From Saccharothrix sp. ALI-22-I (lineage in GTDB: Bacteria; Actinomycetota; Actinomycetes; Mycobacteriales; Pseudonocardiaceae), in contig NZ_MTQP01000038.1 of assembly GCF_001984175.1 (NCBI RefSeq), positions 1-64,000 of the forward strand: a stretch of DNA of 64,000 bases, given 5' to 3'. Position numbers and translations under genes: made by a program. A model generated the notes under the pieces. That model ran no database searches. It was given only the letters and a program-made list of their open reading frames with translations, and was not told where the DNA came from. Of this stretch, positions 39,301-47,165 are shown piece after piece (within the stretch, counting starts at the first letter, position 1; each line of letters opens with the position of its first letter).

Positions 39301-40876
39301 CGCGGTGCGCGAAGTCCCCGCGGCGCGCCAGGGAGCAGGCGACGTCGGCCGGGGTCGCATCGGCGTTCTCCGCCACGTGGTGCCGCAGGCGCCCGGCCTG
39401 CTGTCGTAGCGCCGCTGCGCTCTTCGCGGAGATCGGCCACGCCACCGCGGCCGGTGCGACCACGGGCTCGTCCCGGTCCTCCGCAGCAGTCGGCCCGGGT
39501 TCCTCCAGCAGCACGTGGGCGTTGGTGCCCCCGACCCCGAACGCGGACACTCCGGCCCGGCGCGGTGACCCGGTGCGTTCCCACGGTCGAGCTTCGGTGA
39601 GCAACCGCACCGCGCCCGCCGACCAGTCGACGTTGCCGCTGGGCGCGGTCACGTGCAGCGTCCTGGGCATCCGCCCGTAGCGCATGGCCATGAGCACCTT
39701 GATGACCCCGGCGACTCCGGCCGCGGCCTGCGTGTGGCCGATGTTCGACTTGACCGACCCCAGCCACAGCGGGTGGTCCGCGGACCGGTTTCTCCCGTAG
39801 GTCGCTTGCAGCGCCTGCGCCTCGATCGGATCGCCCAAGACCGTGCCGGTGCCGTGCGCCTCCATCAGGTCGACCTCGTCGGCGGACACCTGGGCGTCGT
39901 GAAGGGCGGCACGGATCACTTGCTGCTGCGCCGGGCCGTTCGGCGCGGTGAGCCCGTTGCTGGCGCCGTCCTGGTTCACGGCGGAGCCCCGCACTACGCC
40001 CCTGATCGGGTGGCCGAGGCGGCGCGCGTCGGAAAGCCGTTCAAGCAGCAGCACGCCGACCCCTTCGGCGAAACCCGTCCCGTCGGCGCTCGCGGAGAAC
40101 GCCTTGCACCGGCCGTCCGGTGACAATCCGCGTTGCCTGCTGAACTCGACGAAGACGCCGGGGTTCGCGATGACCGTGACGCCGCCCGCGAAGGCGAGGG
40201 AGCACTCCCGGTGTCGCAGAGCCCGAATCGCCAGGTGCAGCGCCACGAGCGAGGAGGAGCAGCCCGTGTCGATGGTCAGCGCCGGGCCCTCCAGGCCGAA
40301 CGTGTACGAAACGCGACCGGAGAGCACACTGCCGGTGTTCCCTGTGGCGAGGTAGCCCGCCACCTCCTCGGGCGCGCGCCACATCCGCGGCCCGTAGTCC
40401 TGGGTCATCGCGCCGACGAACACCCCGGTCGCGCTGCCGGACAGCTCGCACGGGCGGATGCCAGCCCGCTCGACCGCCTCCCAGGAGGTCTCCAGCAGCA
40501 GTCGTTGCTGGGGGTCCATGCCGAGCGCTTCGCGCGGCGCGATGTCGAAGAACGCGGCGTCGAACCCGTCCGCTCCGTCGAGGAACCCGCCGTGGCGGGT
40601 GTAGGACTTCCCGGTCACGCCGGGGTCGGGGTCGATCAGCCCGTCCAGGTCCCAGCCGCGGTCGCGGGGGAATTCGGAGATCGCGTCGGTCTCCTGTGCG
40701 ACCAGCCGCCACAGGTCTTCCGGGGTCGCGACCGCTCCGGGGAAGCGACAGGCGATCCCGATGACCGCGATGGGCTCGCTCTCGTGCTCCTCCACCTCGT
40801 CCAGGCGCCGGCGGAGTTCACGGGCATCCGCGGTCACGCGCTTGAGGTAGGCCCGCAGCCGGTCCTCGTTCCCCAT
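27308..40876 (-). CDS. PKS-III: modules 5, 6 and 7
   Basis: This 4,522-residue PKS holds three modules without DH or ER: KS-AT-KR(inactive)-ACP, KS-AT-KR-ACP and KS-AT-KR-ACP. The module starts are near residues 34, 1505 and 3029. Extender prediction is methylmalonyl, methylmalonyl, malonyl. The protein should install the C13 ketone, the C11 hydroxyl and the C9 hydroxyl of the predicted chain. The N-terminus MGNEDRLRAYLKRVTADA is a docking helix; the C-terminus (about 4440-4522) has helices and the tail DDEVFTLLGRDFGIS for docking to PKS-IV. The start at 40876 is chosen because GAAAGG lies 7 bases upstream; a TTG five codons earlier lies on that site. The gap to PKS-II is 50 bases. Modules are described separately. 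Confidence 0.93.
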   Translation of the reverse strand: MGNEDRLRAYLKRVTADARELRRRLDEVEEHESEPIAVIGIACRFPGAVATPEDLWRLVAQETDAISEFPRDRGWDLDGLIDPDPGVTGKSYTRHGGFLDGADGFDAAFFDIAPREALGMDPQQRLLLETSWEAVERAGIRPCELSGSATGVFVGAMTQDYGPRMWRAPEEVAGYLATGNTGSVLSGRVSYTFGLEGPALTIDTGCSSSLVALHLAIRALRHRECSLAFAGGVTVIANPGVFVEFSRQRGLSPDGRCKAFSASADGTGFAEGVGVLLLERLSDARRLGHPIRGVVRGSAVNQDGASNGLTAPNGPAQQQVIRAALHDAQVSADEVDLMEAHGTGTVLGDPIEAQALQATYGRNRSADHPLWLGSVKSNIGHTQAAAGVAGVIKVLMAMRYGRMPRTLHVTAPSGNVDWSAGAVRLLTEARPWERTGSPRRAGVSAFGVGGTNAHVLLEEPGPTAAEDRDEPVVAPAAVAWPISAKSAAALRQQAGRLRHHVAENADATPADVACSLARRGDFAHRAVVVGRDHEELDRGLSVLNGGGLSDRVVRGIAVPGRKVAFVFPGQGSQWPGMARELLATAPPFADSVRDCASALESHVDWSPLDVLSGAPGAPSLERVDVVQPALFTVMVSLARLWRSHGVEPDAVVGHSQGEIAAAYIAGALSLEDAAKVVALRSRALAELAGAGGMAAVSLPATRLAGLLERWSGRLSIAAANGPTATVVAGDPDALEQLLHRLAEDGVRCGRLPVDYASHSPQVERIRSELLRLTADVRAAAAGVPIYSAVTGDVLDLGALTPEYWYRNLRSTVRFDDVVRKLLDAEHRALVEVSPHPVLTAAIEETAEDHGVDDAVVVETLRRDDGGLSRFLLSVSRAQVHGVPVDWDAALNGARARRVDLPTYPFQHERYWLTDGTPEERPEPDPADSRYRITWKEVGTGSQRLFGTWLVVRTSAADAREWADEAEGALRANGADVTALVLDGARTDRTELSAVLANKFRDERPAGILSLLSFARDPHPGHPALSTGTALTLTLVQALADVDARVPLWVATSGAVAVHDSETIGDPEDARLWGLGIVAALEHHEWWGGLVDLPRTAERIPPELWAAVLAAPGGEDQVALRPSGLFARRLVRDDAVRRSWSSGRPGGVLITGGAGAAGAEVARWFAAQGAEHLVLTCDRDGEVADLVAELTARGPQVTVVTRDSADRAGFAEQVVRFRATTPVRTVVHAATHTCLTPLVGLALDDFAEAVAHRTQEAAELDALFPDADDFVVFSSVTGVWGAKDHAADAAANAHLDALAERRRHRGLAGSSVAWGVWADAAGTAGRAVSRQGLPALSTRSVHAALDRIFPRLNASTTVADIRWERFLPVFTTFRRCRLFDEIPETHQPDCAAEDPGSSSLFAEISRLPSADRERKLLDFVVAQVAEVLGYASAASVRSESTFKELGITSLTAVDLRNRIREAGGLGLPVTLVFDHPTPAALAAHLAAAQTGTATEPASPDRADPDEPIAIVGMACRFPGGVASPEDLWRLVSEGVDAISPAPSDRGWDLRGLRFPDGAQGYAGGFLPDVDGFDAAFFGISPREAVAMDPQQRLLLEVSWEAVERAGIDPAALRGSRTGVFIGTNGQDYVNLVVNEESKGDGFLATGNAASVMSGRLSYTYGLEGPSLTLDTACSSSLSALHLACQALRQDECRLAFAGGVTVMATPESLSEFSRQGVLAPDGRCKAFSANADGAGFAEGVGLVLLERLSDARRNGREVLAVVRGSAVNQDGASNGLTAPNGPSQQRVIQAALASGGLSPADIDAVEGHGTGTVLGDLVEVQALMAAYGRNRAEEQPLWLGSLKSNIGHTQAAAGIAGVIKSVMSMRHGTVPRTLHVAQPLTTVDWSAGRMRLAAEPVPWPETGRPRRAAVSSFGMSGTNAHVVIEHIPHDVNASDRCEDEPRALPWPISAHGDDALHAQAARLREHVEAHPELTTADVGWSLATRRGTLERRAVVIARGRDEFIGALAKVDEAGGQSANVVRGGAPTTGKVVFVFPGQGTQWPRMARELMRDSAVFARGIRACEQALERHVDWSLTAVLDGEPGAAPLDRVDVVQPVLFSVMVSLAEMWRSHGVHPAAVVGHSQGEVAAACVAGALSLEDAAKVIALRSRALREVVGRGAMASIALPPDQVRTVAAGQGEGISIAAVNSPRSTVVAGDSAAVDRLLAQLARDGVRTHRVQVDYASHSPQVEPVRANLEAVLAGIRPAASGTSFYSTVEGRPIATGELDAGYWYRNLRSEVRFDRTVRRLLDDGFDVFLEVSPHPVLVTGIQETVEDVQADNVVVLGSLRRDEGTGRRFLRSVAEAHVHGVAVDWEPAFAGMDPRPAPLPTYAFQRRRFWVKPDSPPTHRDAAEATFWNAVEREDLEAVAETLGVDPEQRETLNRALPMLSTWRRRRHEQDIIGRWRYRVGWKPVTGPRESRLTGEWLLVRPPGEGIDAWARQVRAHTDEVSELVVHPGEVERTALASELAELRGRHLTGVVSLLALDEQPHDTFPLVRGLTGTAVLVQALGDAGLEVPLWCVTSGAVKVGETDAPVSPAQAGTWGLGLVAALEHPDLWGGLIDMVGPDAMRWLGAVVTGAEDQVAVRVSGLWARRLVSAGRGVPRSWRPRGTVLVTGGTGALGARVARWLAEHGADHLVLASRRGAGAPGAARLRAELERAGAQVTLAACDVGDRAALSDLLNELRERDSRLRAVVHTAGSLRIAPLSETTVADFARVASAKVGGAMLLDELLRGEDLDAFVLFSSNAGVWGGGGQGAYAAANAYLDALALRRRAHGETATSVSWGLWAGGGMGGEEADEELLRRGVVAMEPQRALAALHHAIEQDDDHVAIADIDWDRFVPAYTSGGRRPLISDLPGARRLLAAPTTTGTARSRALVEELSDRSAAGQRGVLVELVRTIAAAVLGHDDVDGIAHTRPFRDLGVDSLRAVELRDRLSSATGLRLATTLVFDHPTPAALAEHLRHALLGSEGERHRGAEQRRTARCDDSGDPLAIVAMACRFPGGIASPEDLWRVVESGADVIGAFPRDRGWDLAGLHASDPDRPGTCYVREGGFLHDAGMFDPELFGISPREARSMDPQQRLLLETAWEAFERAGLDPTALRGSRTAVFVGATYQDYGSVVRRDRESKEGHLLTGNSSSVMSGRVAYTFGLVGPAITVDTACSSSLVALHLAGDALRRGECSLALVGSAAVMATPAAFVEFSRQRGLAPDGRCKSFADTADGTAWSEGAGAILLERLSDARRNGHPVLAIVRGTAVNQDGASNGLTAPSGLAQQDVIRAALANAGLAPAEVDAVEGHGTGTPLGDPIEAQAVLATYGRQRPADQPLWLGSLKSNIGHAQAAAGIAGMVKTVMALRHALLPRSIHLGEPTRQVDWSAGHVRLVTDSRPWPQTGRPRRAGVSSFGISGTNAHVILEQAPDEDPRPREDRSNRSVLPWLLSAKTPRALRAQGARLLSFVEGNPDLDLADVGLSLASSRAGLEHRAAVVGTKRDCFLRGLSALVGDESAPEVHEDVVVEGGVAFLFPGQGAEWPGMGRELYAAFPVFATAVDEVVCALDADIAADLREAMFGEARDLLERTVFAQAALFAVEVGSFRLLESWGVVPDFVLGHSVGELAAAHVSGALSLTDAARLVSARGRLMQARLPAGAMVALRATPDDVLPLLDERVSLAAVNGPSSVVISGDEDAVAELVDRCTARGWRHRRLSTAHAFHSPHVDLMEDDFEEVASDLSVAEPAIPLVSGTTGEPVGVRELRRPGHWCRQARDTVRFYDGVRWLSAQGVRTFMELGPDSVLSAMGAECVEDRTRSAFIPIMRSGRDAEHTTARAVAQLHNRGVGVDWRAVFRGTGAREADLPTYAFQRQPYWAGVPVEREAREAEEPGGELYRCDWVPISDNGVVEPSSWAFVGSCPEGWATAVGGTDYPDRTSLCRAVDTGTDVPQFVVVGVAAATEDDRAEGAHSAAHEVLELVQWWLGDSRWDSSRLVVVTDGATGTGLAHAPVWGLVRSAQAEHPDRFVLVDRDSGTTAPEGLFRAVASGEKEVVVRGEEVVVPSWIPVAPPVSPASTDLSGGTVLVTGGTGVLGSCVARFLVERWGVGSLVLASRRGPDAPGASDLVVALESSGARVRVVSCDVGSREEVADLVASVPSGWPLRGVVHAAGTTEDGVISGAGPDVVPRVFRAKVTGAWWLHQATAELDLAFFVFFSSAAGVLGSGGQGIYAGANAFLDGLARFRRYRGLPGQSLAWGLWEQRSGLTERLSRVDDERLARSGVLPLSTEEGLRLFDAARAIDEPVLMPIRTNAGLSAERADIGAAGSGDLARRLASQTPDQRYHTLLRLVGAEVATVLALPTAEAVDPQQAFADLGFDSMMAVELRNRLSATTGVRLRATVVFDHPTAGDLAAHLRSELEPDAARPAAHTAVLGRLDQLETALSELTPDDDGHTAITARLKRLLTVWTGTGKQPAGGSPQLDSATDDEVFTLLGRDFGIS
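27560..31792 (-). other. Module 7: KS-AT(malonyl)-KR-ACP
   Basis: KS has DTACSSS (about residue 3200). AT has FLFPGQGAEW, GHSVGE (about 3648) and HAFHS (about 3745), a malonyl signature. KR has TGGTGVLG (about 4110), TTEDG at the LDD site with the second Asp kept, Leu at the A-type Trp position and Tyr in GQGIYAGAN (about 4255), so B-type. ACP has GFDSM (about 4400). No DH is present. It should leave the C9 hydroxyl beside an unsubstituted C8. Confidence 0.85.
31870..36364 (-). other. Module 6: KS-AT(methylmalonyl)-KR-ACP
   Basis: KS has DTACSSS (about residue 1673). AT has GHSQGE (about 2120) and YASHS. KR has TGGTGALG (about 2654) and [17 protein letters not shown] (about 2790): Trp eight residues before the catalytic Tyr and Gln three before it, with no LDD. 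By the Keatinge-Clay rules this is A1-type, giving an L-hydroxyl with the alpha-methyl not inverted. ACP has GVDSL (about 2962). It sets the C11 hydroxyl and C10 methyl. Confidence 0.85.
36420..40779 (-). other. Module 5: KS-AT(methylmalonyl)-KR(inactive)-ACP
   Basis: KS has DTGCSSS rather than DTACSSS around the Cys (about residue 205). AT has GHSQGE (about 653) and YASHS (about 757). The KR keeps the nucleotide motif TGGAGAAG (about 1146) and the FSS serine, but the catalytic Tyr is Asp (HAADAAANAH, about 1290), the active-site Lys segment reads HRTQEAAEL, and no LDD is present. Reduction is therefore not expected and a ketone should remain. ACP has GITSL instead of GxDSL (about 1447); the phosphopantetheine serine is kept. 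Confidence 0.85.
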
Positions 40877-40926
40877 TCGATGGCCTTTCAACTACTCAGC
40901 AGGAACGCGTGGTCGATCACCAGGCG

Positions 40927-43900
40927 CTAGGACATGCCGAACTCGCGGTCGATGAGGTCGAAGATCTCCGCATCGGTGCTGGAGTCGAGGTCCGCCGGCT
41001 CGGGGTCCTCTCCGGTCCGGTCCCACTTCCGGAGCAGCGCCCGCAACCGGGACAGGACGTCCGCGCGGACCCGGTCGTCCGCGGCCCGCGCGAGCGCTTC
41101 TTCCAACCTGTCGACCTCCGCGGGTAGGCCGTCGTCGTCCTCTCGCAGGCGCTCGGCGAGCAGTCCGGCGAGCGCGACGGGCGTGGGGTGGTCGAAGACG
41201 AGGCTGGGCGGCAACCGCAGGCCGGTGGCCGCCACCAGGCGGTTGCGCAGTTCGACCCCGGTGAGGGAGTCGAAGCCGAGGTTCTTGAACGGCTGCTCGC
41301 CGGGCACCTCCCGGGCCGAGCGGTGCCCGAGCACGCCGGCCGCTTCCATGCGGACCAGCCGGAGCAACGCGCGGTCGCGTTCCGGTCCGTGGAGCGCGGT
41401 CATCTGCCGACGCCAGTCGGCCGCGCCGGCTGTCCCGGCTTCGCCGGAGGCCCGCGCGCGGAGGATCCCCTGGGTTTCGGGCACCTCCTCCACCAGGCGC
41501 GCCACGCGTTCCGCGGTCACCGACTCCAGGAACCGGTTCCAGTCGACGGCGGCGACGATCTCGTGGGCGGCAGTGGTGGCCCGGCGCAGCGCGGACACCG
41601 CCTGCGTCGGTGGCATCGCGATCAGGCCCGCACGCCGCAGCCGTTCACCCGCCGCACCGCCGGAGAACCCGTCGCCGTCCCAAACGCCCCAGGCCACCGA
41701 GGTCGCCACCAGCCGTTCGGCCCGACGTCGTTCCGCCAAGGCGTCCAGGGCGGCGTTGGCCGCGGAGTAGGCGCCTTGCCCGGGAGCGCCGAGCACGCCC
41801 GCCAGCGAGGAGAACAGCACGAAAGCCGACAGGTTCCGGTCGCGGGTGAGCTCGTGCAGGTTCCATGCGCCACCCACCTTCGCCCGCAGGACGGCTGCCA
41901 GGTGGTGCGGCGTCACCGCCTCGATGCGGGTTTCGTCGGCAACGCCCGCGGTGTGCACGATCCCGTTCAGCGGCGGGTCAACCGGCAGCGCGTCGAGGAG
42001 AGCGGCCAGTTCGGCACGGTCCCCCACATCGCAGGCGGCCACCGTCACCCGGGCACCCGAGCCCTCCAGCTCCGCGCGCAGCCGCGCCGCTCCGGGGGCA
42101 TCCCCGCCCCGACGGCTCACCAGCACCAGGTGTTCGACGCCCTGCTCCACCAACCACCGCGCCACGCGCGATCCGAGCGCGCCGGTACCGCCGGTCACCA
42201 GCACGGTGTCGCGCGGCTCCCAACCCCGAGCGGCACCACCACCGGCACGCACCAACCGCCGCGCCCACAGACCCGACGGACGGGCGGCGACCTGGTCGTC
42301 GCCGCACTCCACCACCGCGCCGAGAGCGGCGCTCAGGTCCACATCGCCCGCCACGTCGACGACGCCGCCCCACCGGCCCGGGTGTTCCGCAGCCACTACC
42401 GCGCCCAGACCCCAGATCTGCGCCTGCACCGCACTGACCGGGGTGTCCTCGGCACCGGCGCGCACCGCACCCGACGTCACGCACCACAGCGGAGCGCTCA
42501 GACCCACGTCGCCCAGCGCCTGCACCAAGGCCACGGTCCCGGCCAACCCGCGCGACACGTCGGGAAACACGAGGTTCGGCCCCTCGTCCAACGCCAACAA
42601 CGACACGACACCGGACAACTGCGACGCGGAACCGGCGATCGACCGCTCGACGCACGCCGCGAGGTATTCGCGCGTGGCGGTGCGGACGTCCACCTCGCAC
42701 CGGACGACATCCGCACCGGAGAGGCCCTCTAGGCACCGCGCCACGCGATCGTCTTCGGAGTCCGCCGGGGCGACCACCAGCCACCGGCCCCGCAGCCAGC
42801 CGCGCCCGGGTCCGGCGATCCGCTTCCAGGAGACGCGATACCGCCAGTCGTCCACGGTCGTCCCGGCGCGCTCACACCGCCGCCAGGACGCGAGCGCTGG
42901 GACCACCTCCCGCAGCGAGTCCGCCGCACCACCGTCCACGCCGACGAGGTCCCGGAGGTGGTCGATGTCACCACGCTCGACCGCCGTCCAGAACTCGTTC
43001 TCGCGCTCAGACTCCGGGCGGTCCGGTGGGGGTGCCGGATCGAGCCAGTAGCGCTGCCGCTGGAACGGGTACGTGGGGAGTTCCACCGCCCGCACGCCGT
43101 TCCCGGCGAACACCGCGGTCCAGTCGACCCCGGCACCGCGCGTGTGCGCCTCCGCGAGAGAGGCCAGGAAGCGTTCCGCCCCACCGTCCGCACGGCGCAA
43201 CGTGCCCACCGCGACACAGTCGTCGACTCCGGCGTCGTCGGCGATGTCCGTGATCGCGGTGGTGAGCACGGGGTGCGGGCTCGTCTCGACGAACACGCGG
43301 TGCCCGGCGTCGAGGACCCACCGCACGGCACCGGCGAAGTCCACCGCGGACCGCAGGTTCCGATACCAGTACTCGCCGTCGAACGTGCAGGTGTCGAGCG
43401 GTCCGCCGATGACACTGGAGTAGAACGGGATCCGGGAGCGTTTCGCCTCGATCCCGGACGCGGCGGCCAGCAGTTGCCCGCGCACCGGTTCGACACCAGG
43501 TGAGTGCGAGGCGTAGTCGACCGGGATCCGGTTACTGCGGACGCCGTCGTTGGCCAGTTGCGCCAGCAGCTCCGCCACTGCGTCGTCGTCACCGGCGACC
43601 ACCGTCGTGGCGGGACCGTTCACCGCCGCCACGGACAGCCTTCCGCGCCATCCCGAAATTCTCGCGGCGAGCTCGTCGCGGGGCACGGCCACCGACGCCA
43701 TCGCGCCCGAGAGACCGACCAGCGCCCGGCTCCGCAACGCCACCAGGCGGGCGGCGTCGGCAAGCGACAAGGCTCCCGCGACGTGCGCCGCCGCGATCTC
43801 CCCCTGCGAATGACCGACGACCGCGTCCGGTTCCACACCGTGCGCGCGCCACAGCGCCGCCATCGAGACCATGACCGAGAACAACACCGGTTGCACGACG

Positions 43901-45765
43901 TCCACCCGGTCCAGGCCGGGTGCTCCCGGCCTACCGCGCAGCACTTCGAGCAGCGAGAAGTCGACGTGGGGCGCGAGGGCGTCCGCACATGCCTCCAACC
44001 GGGCCGCGAACACCTCGGACGTGCCGAGCAGCCCGTGTGCCATCCCCACCCACTGCGACCCCTGGCCGGGGAAGACGAACACCACACCGCCGCACGGGTT
44101 CGCCTGTCCCCGGAACAGGTTGGGCGCGGGCAGGTCGTCGACGAGCGCATCCAACCCTCGCAAGAGCTCTTCCCGATTCGCCGAGACCACCACCGCTCGG
44201 TGCGGGAAAGTGGTCCGCGTGCTCACCAGGGACCAACCGACGTCAGCGATCCCGAGGTGTCCGTGGCGGCGCACATGCTCCCGGAGCTGGTCAGCCCTGG
44301 CCCGCAACGCGGTCTCCGTCTTGGCCGACAACACCCAAGGCACGGGACCCGACCACTCCGCACGAGGTGCCTCGACGCCATGCTCCCGCGGTGCTTCCTC
44401 CAGGATGAGGTGCGCGTTGGTGCCGCTGACACCGAACGACGAGACGGCCGCACGGCGCGGCCGATCCCGCTGCGGCCACGGCGTGCCTTCGGTGGCCAGT
44501 CGGAGCCCGCGCCCCGACCAGTCCACCAGTGGGGTCGGCTCCGCGGCGTGCAGCGTGGGCGGGATGACGCCATGGCGCATCGCCTGCACCACCTTGATCA
44601 CGCCGCCGACACCTGCGGCTGCCTGCGAGTGGCCGATGTTCGACTTCAGCGAACCCAACAGCACCGGGTCACCCGCGTCCCGTTCCGCCCCGTAGACCGC
44701 CAGCAGGGCCTCCGCCTCCACGGGGTCGCCCAACGCGGTGCCCGTCCCGTGGCCCTCCACCACGTCCACGTCCGCAGCGGACAGCCCCGCGTCCTCCAGC
44801 GCCGCCCGGATCACCCGTTCCTGGGCGCGTCCGTTCGGTGCGGTCAGCCGGCTGCTCGCACCGTCCTGGTTCACCGCGCCCCCGCGGACCAGCGCACGCA
44901 CCGGGTGGCCGTGGCTCCGGGCGTCGGACAACCGCTCCAGCAACAGCACCCCGACTCCCTCGCTCCACGCCGTGCCGTCGGCGGAAGCGGCGAACGACTT
45001 GCAGCGGCCGTCCGCGGCCAGCCCTCCCTGCCTGCTGAACTCGACGAACGCGATCGGGCTGGACATCACCATCGACCCGCTCGCCAGCGCCAGCGAGCAC
45101 TCGCCCCGCCGCAGCGACGCGCACGCCAACTGGATAGCCACCAGCGACGAGGAGCACGCCGAGTCAACGGTGACGGCCGGACCCTCCAGGCCGAAGAAGT
45201 ACGCGATCCGCCCGGACGCGATGCTCCCGGAGGTGCCGTTGGCCAGGTAGTCCTCGACGTCCTCTGCGGTCCCCTCGGCGTGCGACCCGTAGTCCTGGTA
45301 CATCACGCCGGCGAACACCCCGGTCCGACTCCTCCGCACCGAGGCCGGATCGATCCCGGCGTGTTCGAACGCCTCCCACGACGTCTCGAGCAGGAGCCGC
45401 TGCTGAGGGTCCATCGCCAACGCTTCCCTGGGCGAGATATCGAAGAACGCGGGATCGAACCGATCGACGTCCTCGATGAACCCGCCTTCCCGGACACAGG
45501 TCGTCCCACGTCGGCCCGGCCGCGGGTCGTAGAGGCCGGCCAGGTCCCACCCGCGGTCGGCAGGGAACTCCGAGATCGCGTCGACGCCGGACTCGACGAG
45601 TCGCCACAGGTCCTCCGGGGAGCGGACACCACCCGGATACCGGCAGGCCATTCCGACGATCGCCACCGGTTCGTGCTCCCTGGAGGTGACCTCGTCCAAC
45701 TGCTGTCTGGTGCGGTGCAGTTCGGTCACCACCCGCTTGAGGTAGTTCCGCAGCTGGTCCTCCAT
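40927..45765 (-). CDS. PKS-II: module 4 (KS-AT-KR-ACP)
   Basis: This 1,612-residue single-module PKS starts [20 protein letters not shown], a docking helix; the frame extends 27 codons upstream but into the epoxidase gene. KS has DSACSSS (about 204), with Ser in place of the usual Thr. AT has GHSQGE (about 651) and VDYASHS (about 752), predicting methylmalonyl-CoA. KR has TGGTGALG (about 1187), Tyr in GQGAYSAAN (about 1330) and Leu at the A-type Trp position, but the LDD motif reads ADE, so its stereotype is uncertain. ACP has GFDSL (about 1500). The tail [17 protein letters not shown] is a docking segment. Its ATG overlaps the epoxidase stop (TGATG), so the two are translationally coupled. 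It sets the C15 hydroxyl and C14 methyl. Confidence 0.93.
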   Translation of the reverse strand: MEDQLRNYLKRVVTELHRTRQQLDEVTSREHEPVAIVGMACRYPGGVRSPEDLWRLVESGVDAISEFPADRGWDLAGLYDPRPGRRGTTCVREGGFIEDVDRFDPAFFDISPREALAMDPQQRLLLETSWEAFEHAGIDPASVRRSRTGVFAGVMYQDYGSHAEGTAEDVEDYLANGTSGSIASGRIAYFFGLEGPAVTVDSACSSSLVAIQLACASLRRGECSLALASGSMVMSSPIAFVEFSRQGGLAADGRCKSFAASADGTAWSEGVGVLLLERLSDARSHGHPVRALVRGGAVNQDGASSRLTAPNGRAQERVIRAALEDAGLSAADVDVVEGHGTGTALGDPVEAEALLAVYGAERDAGDPVLLGSLKSNIGHSQAAAGVGGVIKVVQAMRHGVIPPTLHAAEPTPLVDWSGRGLRLATEGTPWPQRDRPRRAAVSSFGVSGTNAHLILEEAPREHGVEAPRAEWSGPVPWVLSAKTETALRARADQLREHVRRHGHLGIADVGWSLVSTRTTFPHRAVVVSANREELLRGLDALVDDLPAPNLFRGQANPCGGVVFVFPGQGSQWVGMAHGLLGTSEVFAARLEACADALAPHVDFSLLEVLRGRPGAPGLDRVDVVQPVLFSVMVSMAALWRAHGVEPDAVVGHSQGEIAAAHVAGALSLADAARLVALRSRALVGLSGAMASVAVPRDELAARISGWRGRLSVAAVNGPATTVVAGDDDAVAELLAQLANDGVRSNRIPVDYASHSPGVEPVRGQLLAAASGIEAKRSRIPFYSSVIGGPLDTCTFDGEYWYRNLRSAVDFAGAVRWVLDAGHRVFVETSPHPVLTTAITDIADDAGVDDCVAVGTLRRADGGAERFLASLAEAHTRGAGVDWTAVFAGNGVRAVELPTYPFQRQRYWLDPAPPPDRPESERENEFWTAVERGDIDHLRDLVGVDGGAADSLREVVPALASWRRCERAGTTVDDWRYRVSWKRIAGPGRGWLRGRWLVVAPADSEDDRVARCLEGLSGADVVRCEVDVRTATREYLAACVERSIAGSASQLSGVVSLLALDEGPNLVFPDVSRGLAGTVALVQALGDVGLSAPLWCVTSGAVRAGAEDTPVSAVQAQIWGLGAVVAAEHPGRWGGVVDVAGDVDLSAALGAVVECGDDQVAARPSGLWARRLVRAGGGAARGWEPRDTVLVTGGTGALGSRVARWLVEQGVEHLVLVSRRGGDAPGAARLRAELEGSGARVTVAACDVGDRAELAALLDALPVDPPLNGIVHTAGVADETRIEAVTPHHLAAVLRAKVGGAWNLHELTRDRNLSAFVLFSSLAGVLGAPGQGAYSAANAALDALAERRRAERLVATSVAWGVWDGDGFSGGAAGERLRRAGLIAMPPTQAVSALRRATTAAHEIVAAVDWNRFLESVTAERVARLVEEVPETQGILRARASGEAGTAGAADWRRQMTALHGPERDRALLRLVRMEAAGVLGHRSAREVPGEQPFKNLGFDSLTGVELRNRLVAATGLRLPPSLVFDHPTPVALAGLLAERLREDDDGLPAEVDRLEEALARAADDRVRADVLSRLRALLRKWDRTGEDPEPADLDSSTDAEIFDLIDREFGMS

Positions 45766-47165
45766 CACCCGACTCCCAGGAAGGGGTGGGCGGACAACTC
45801 CTCCGGGGTGAACGGTGGAGCACTGTCCGGCTCCGGCCGCGGACACCCGCGCACCAGCGCCCAGAGCACCTCGGGCTTGGCCAGCCCGGCGACGGAGCCT
45901 GACAACGCGAAGATGTCCGCCACCGCCTGAGCCGTGGGTTCGTGGGACACCGCCGTCGCCATCAGTCGCCGGGACATTCGGAGACGCAGCAGCGCGATCC
46001 TGGTGAGCCCGTCCGCCGACACCCCGGGGTAGAGCCGGTCCTGGTCGGTCGCGGCAGCCCAGGCCGGCCGCACTGTGCGGGCCAGCAGCCGCTGCGCACG
46101 GCGGCAGGCCCCTGGGCGCAGACCGTGTCGGTCCAGCGTCGACCGCAGTGCCAGGGCGCCTTTCGCGGCGATCGACATCCCGTGCGCGTAGGCCGGGTTA
46201 AACGCTCCCAGTGCGTCGCCGACGACCAGGAATCCCTCGGGCCACACCGGCATACGCTCGTAGTAACGGCGCCGGTTCACCGTGGACCGCGACCGGTAGA
46301 TGGGCCCGTGCGGCTCGGCCGCGTCCATCAGGTCCGCCACGACAGGGTCCGCCACGCTGCGCGCGAATCGCGCGAACCCGGCTTCGTCCGCCGGCGGCTC
46401 GGCCCCGCGGGTCCCGGCGAGCGTGATCAGCCAACGACCACCTTCGATGGGCACCAGGACGGTCGACCGGCTCGGCTCGCCCGACCACGGGTCCAACGCG
46501 ACGGTGACCGCCGGGAACCCGGCCCGTGCCGAGGCGGGAGCCGTGAAGATCCGCGAGGAGTACATCAACCCGCAGTCGATCACCTTCTCCGCCGGTGCGG
46601 GCGCGCCGAGAGCGGCCAACCAGTCCAGGGCACCCGATCCGCGCCCGGTGGCGTCCACGACGAGATCGGCCCGCACACCGCCGGTCGCACCGCTCTGCCG
46701 GTTCCGAACCAGGACCCCGGTCACCCTTGTGGCGTCACCGATCAGCCCCGTCACCTCGGTGGCGTCGAGGAGGTCGACGCGCGGCTCGTCCAGCACCCGA
46801 CGCCGGACGTGCCGATCGACGAAGCCACGGCTGCACGTGATCGCGAACTGCCGCTCGGGGAACCGCTGCTGCCAACCCGCGGGCGTGAACGTCACGAAGT
46901 CGTTGGGGAAACCGAGCCGGTGTGCGCCCGCGTCTATCAGTGACCGGATCGTCCCTGGGAGCACGGAGTCCAGTGCGCGTGCTCCACCGGCCAGCAGGAA
47001 GTGTGCGTGGCGGTGCTGCGGAAGGCCCGCCCGCGCCACCGGGTCTTCACCCAAGGCATCCCGTTCCAGGACCGTGACCCGGTCCACGTACTTGGTCAGC
47101 ACCTTTGCGGCGAGCATCCCCGCCAACCCGCACCCCAGCACGACGGCACGCGTCGATCGCTGCAT
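45765..47165 (-). CDS. FAD-dependent epoxidase of the Lsd18/LasC-MonCI type
   Basis: This 466-residue flavoprotein starts [20 protein letters not shown] with the FAD dinucleotide motif GCGLAG (11-16), followed by VTVLERD. Later it has [12 protein letters not shown] and the second FAD motif [16 protein letters not shown] (about 315-330). From memory, shared stretches such as QHRHAH, PGT..L..AGAHRLG, GWQ.RFPE, CSR and RSRSTVNRR place it with the polyether epoxidases Lsd18/LasC and MonCI, which epoxidise alkenes of polyketide chains with O2 and reduced flavin. GAAGGG lies 9 bases before the ATG. The gene sits inside the PKS operon, after the gene for module 3, and its stop overlaps the start of PKS-II. 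The predicted substrate is the C16=C17 alkene. A hydroxylase role is the main alternative. Confidence 0.87.
   Translation of the reverse strand: MQRSTRAVVLGCGLAGMLAAKVLTKYVDRVTVLERDALGEDPVARAGLPQHRHAHFLLAGGARALDSVLPGTIRSLIDAGAHRLGFPNDFVTFTPAGWQQRFPERQFAITCSRGFVDRHVRRRVLDEPRVDLLDATEVTGLIGDATRVTGVLVRNRQSGATGGVRADLVVDATGRGSGALDWLAALGAPAPAEKVIDCGLMYSSRIFTAPASARAGFPAVTVALDPWSGEPSRSTVLVPIEGGRWLITLAGTRGAEPPADEAGFARFARSVADPVVADLMDAAEPHGPIYRSRSTVNRRRYYERMPVWPEGFLVVGDALGAFNPAYAHGMSIAAKGALALRSTLDRHGLRPGACRRAQRLLARTVRPAWAAATDQDRLYPGVSADGLTRIALLRLRMSRRLMATAVSHEPTAQAVADIFALSGSVAGLAKPEVLWALVRGCPRPEPDSAPPFTPEELSAHPFLGVG

Noticed and set aside
40876..40891. A TTG start five codons upstream for PKS-III
   Set aside because: It lies on the GAAAGG ribosome site that fits the ATG at 40876, and the docking helix begins at that ATG.
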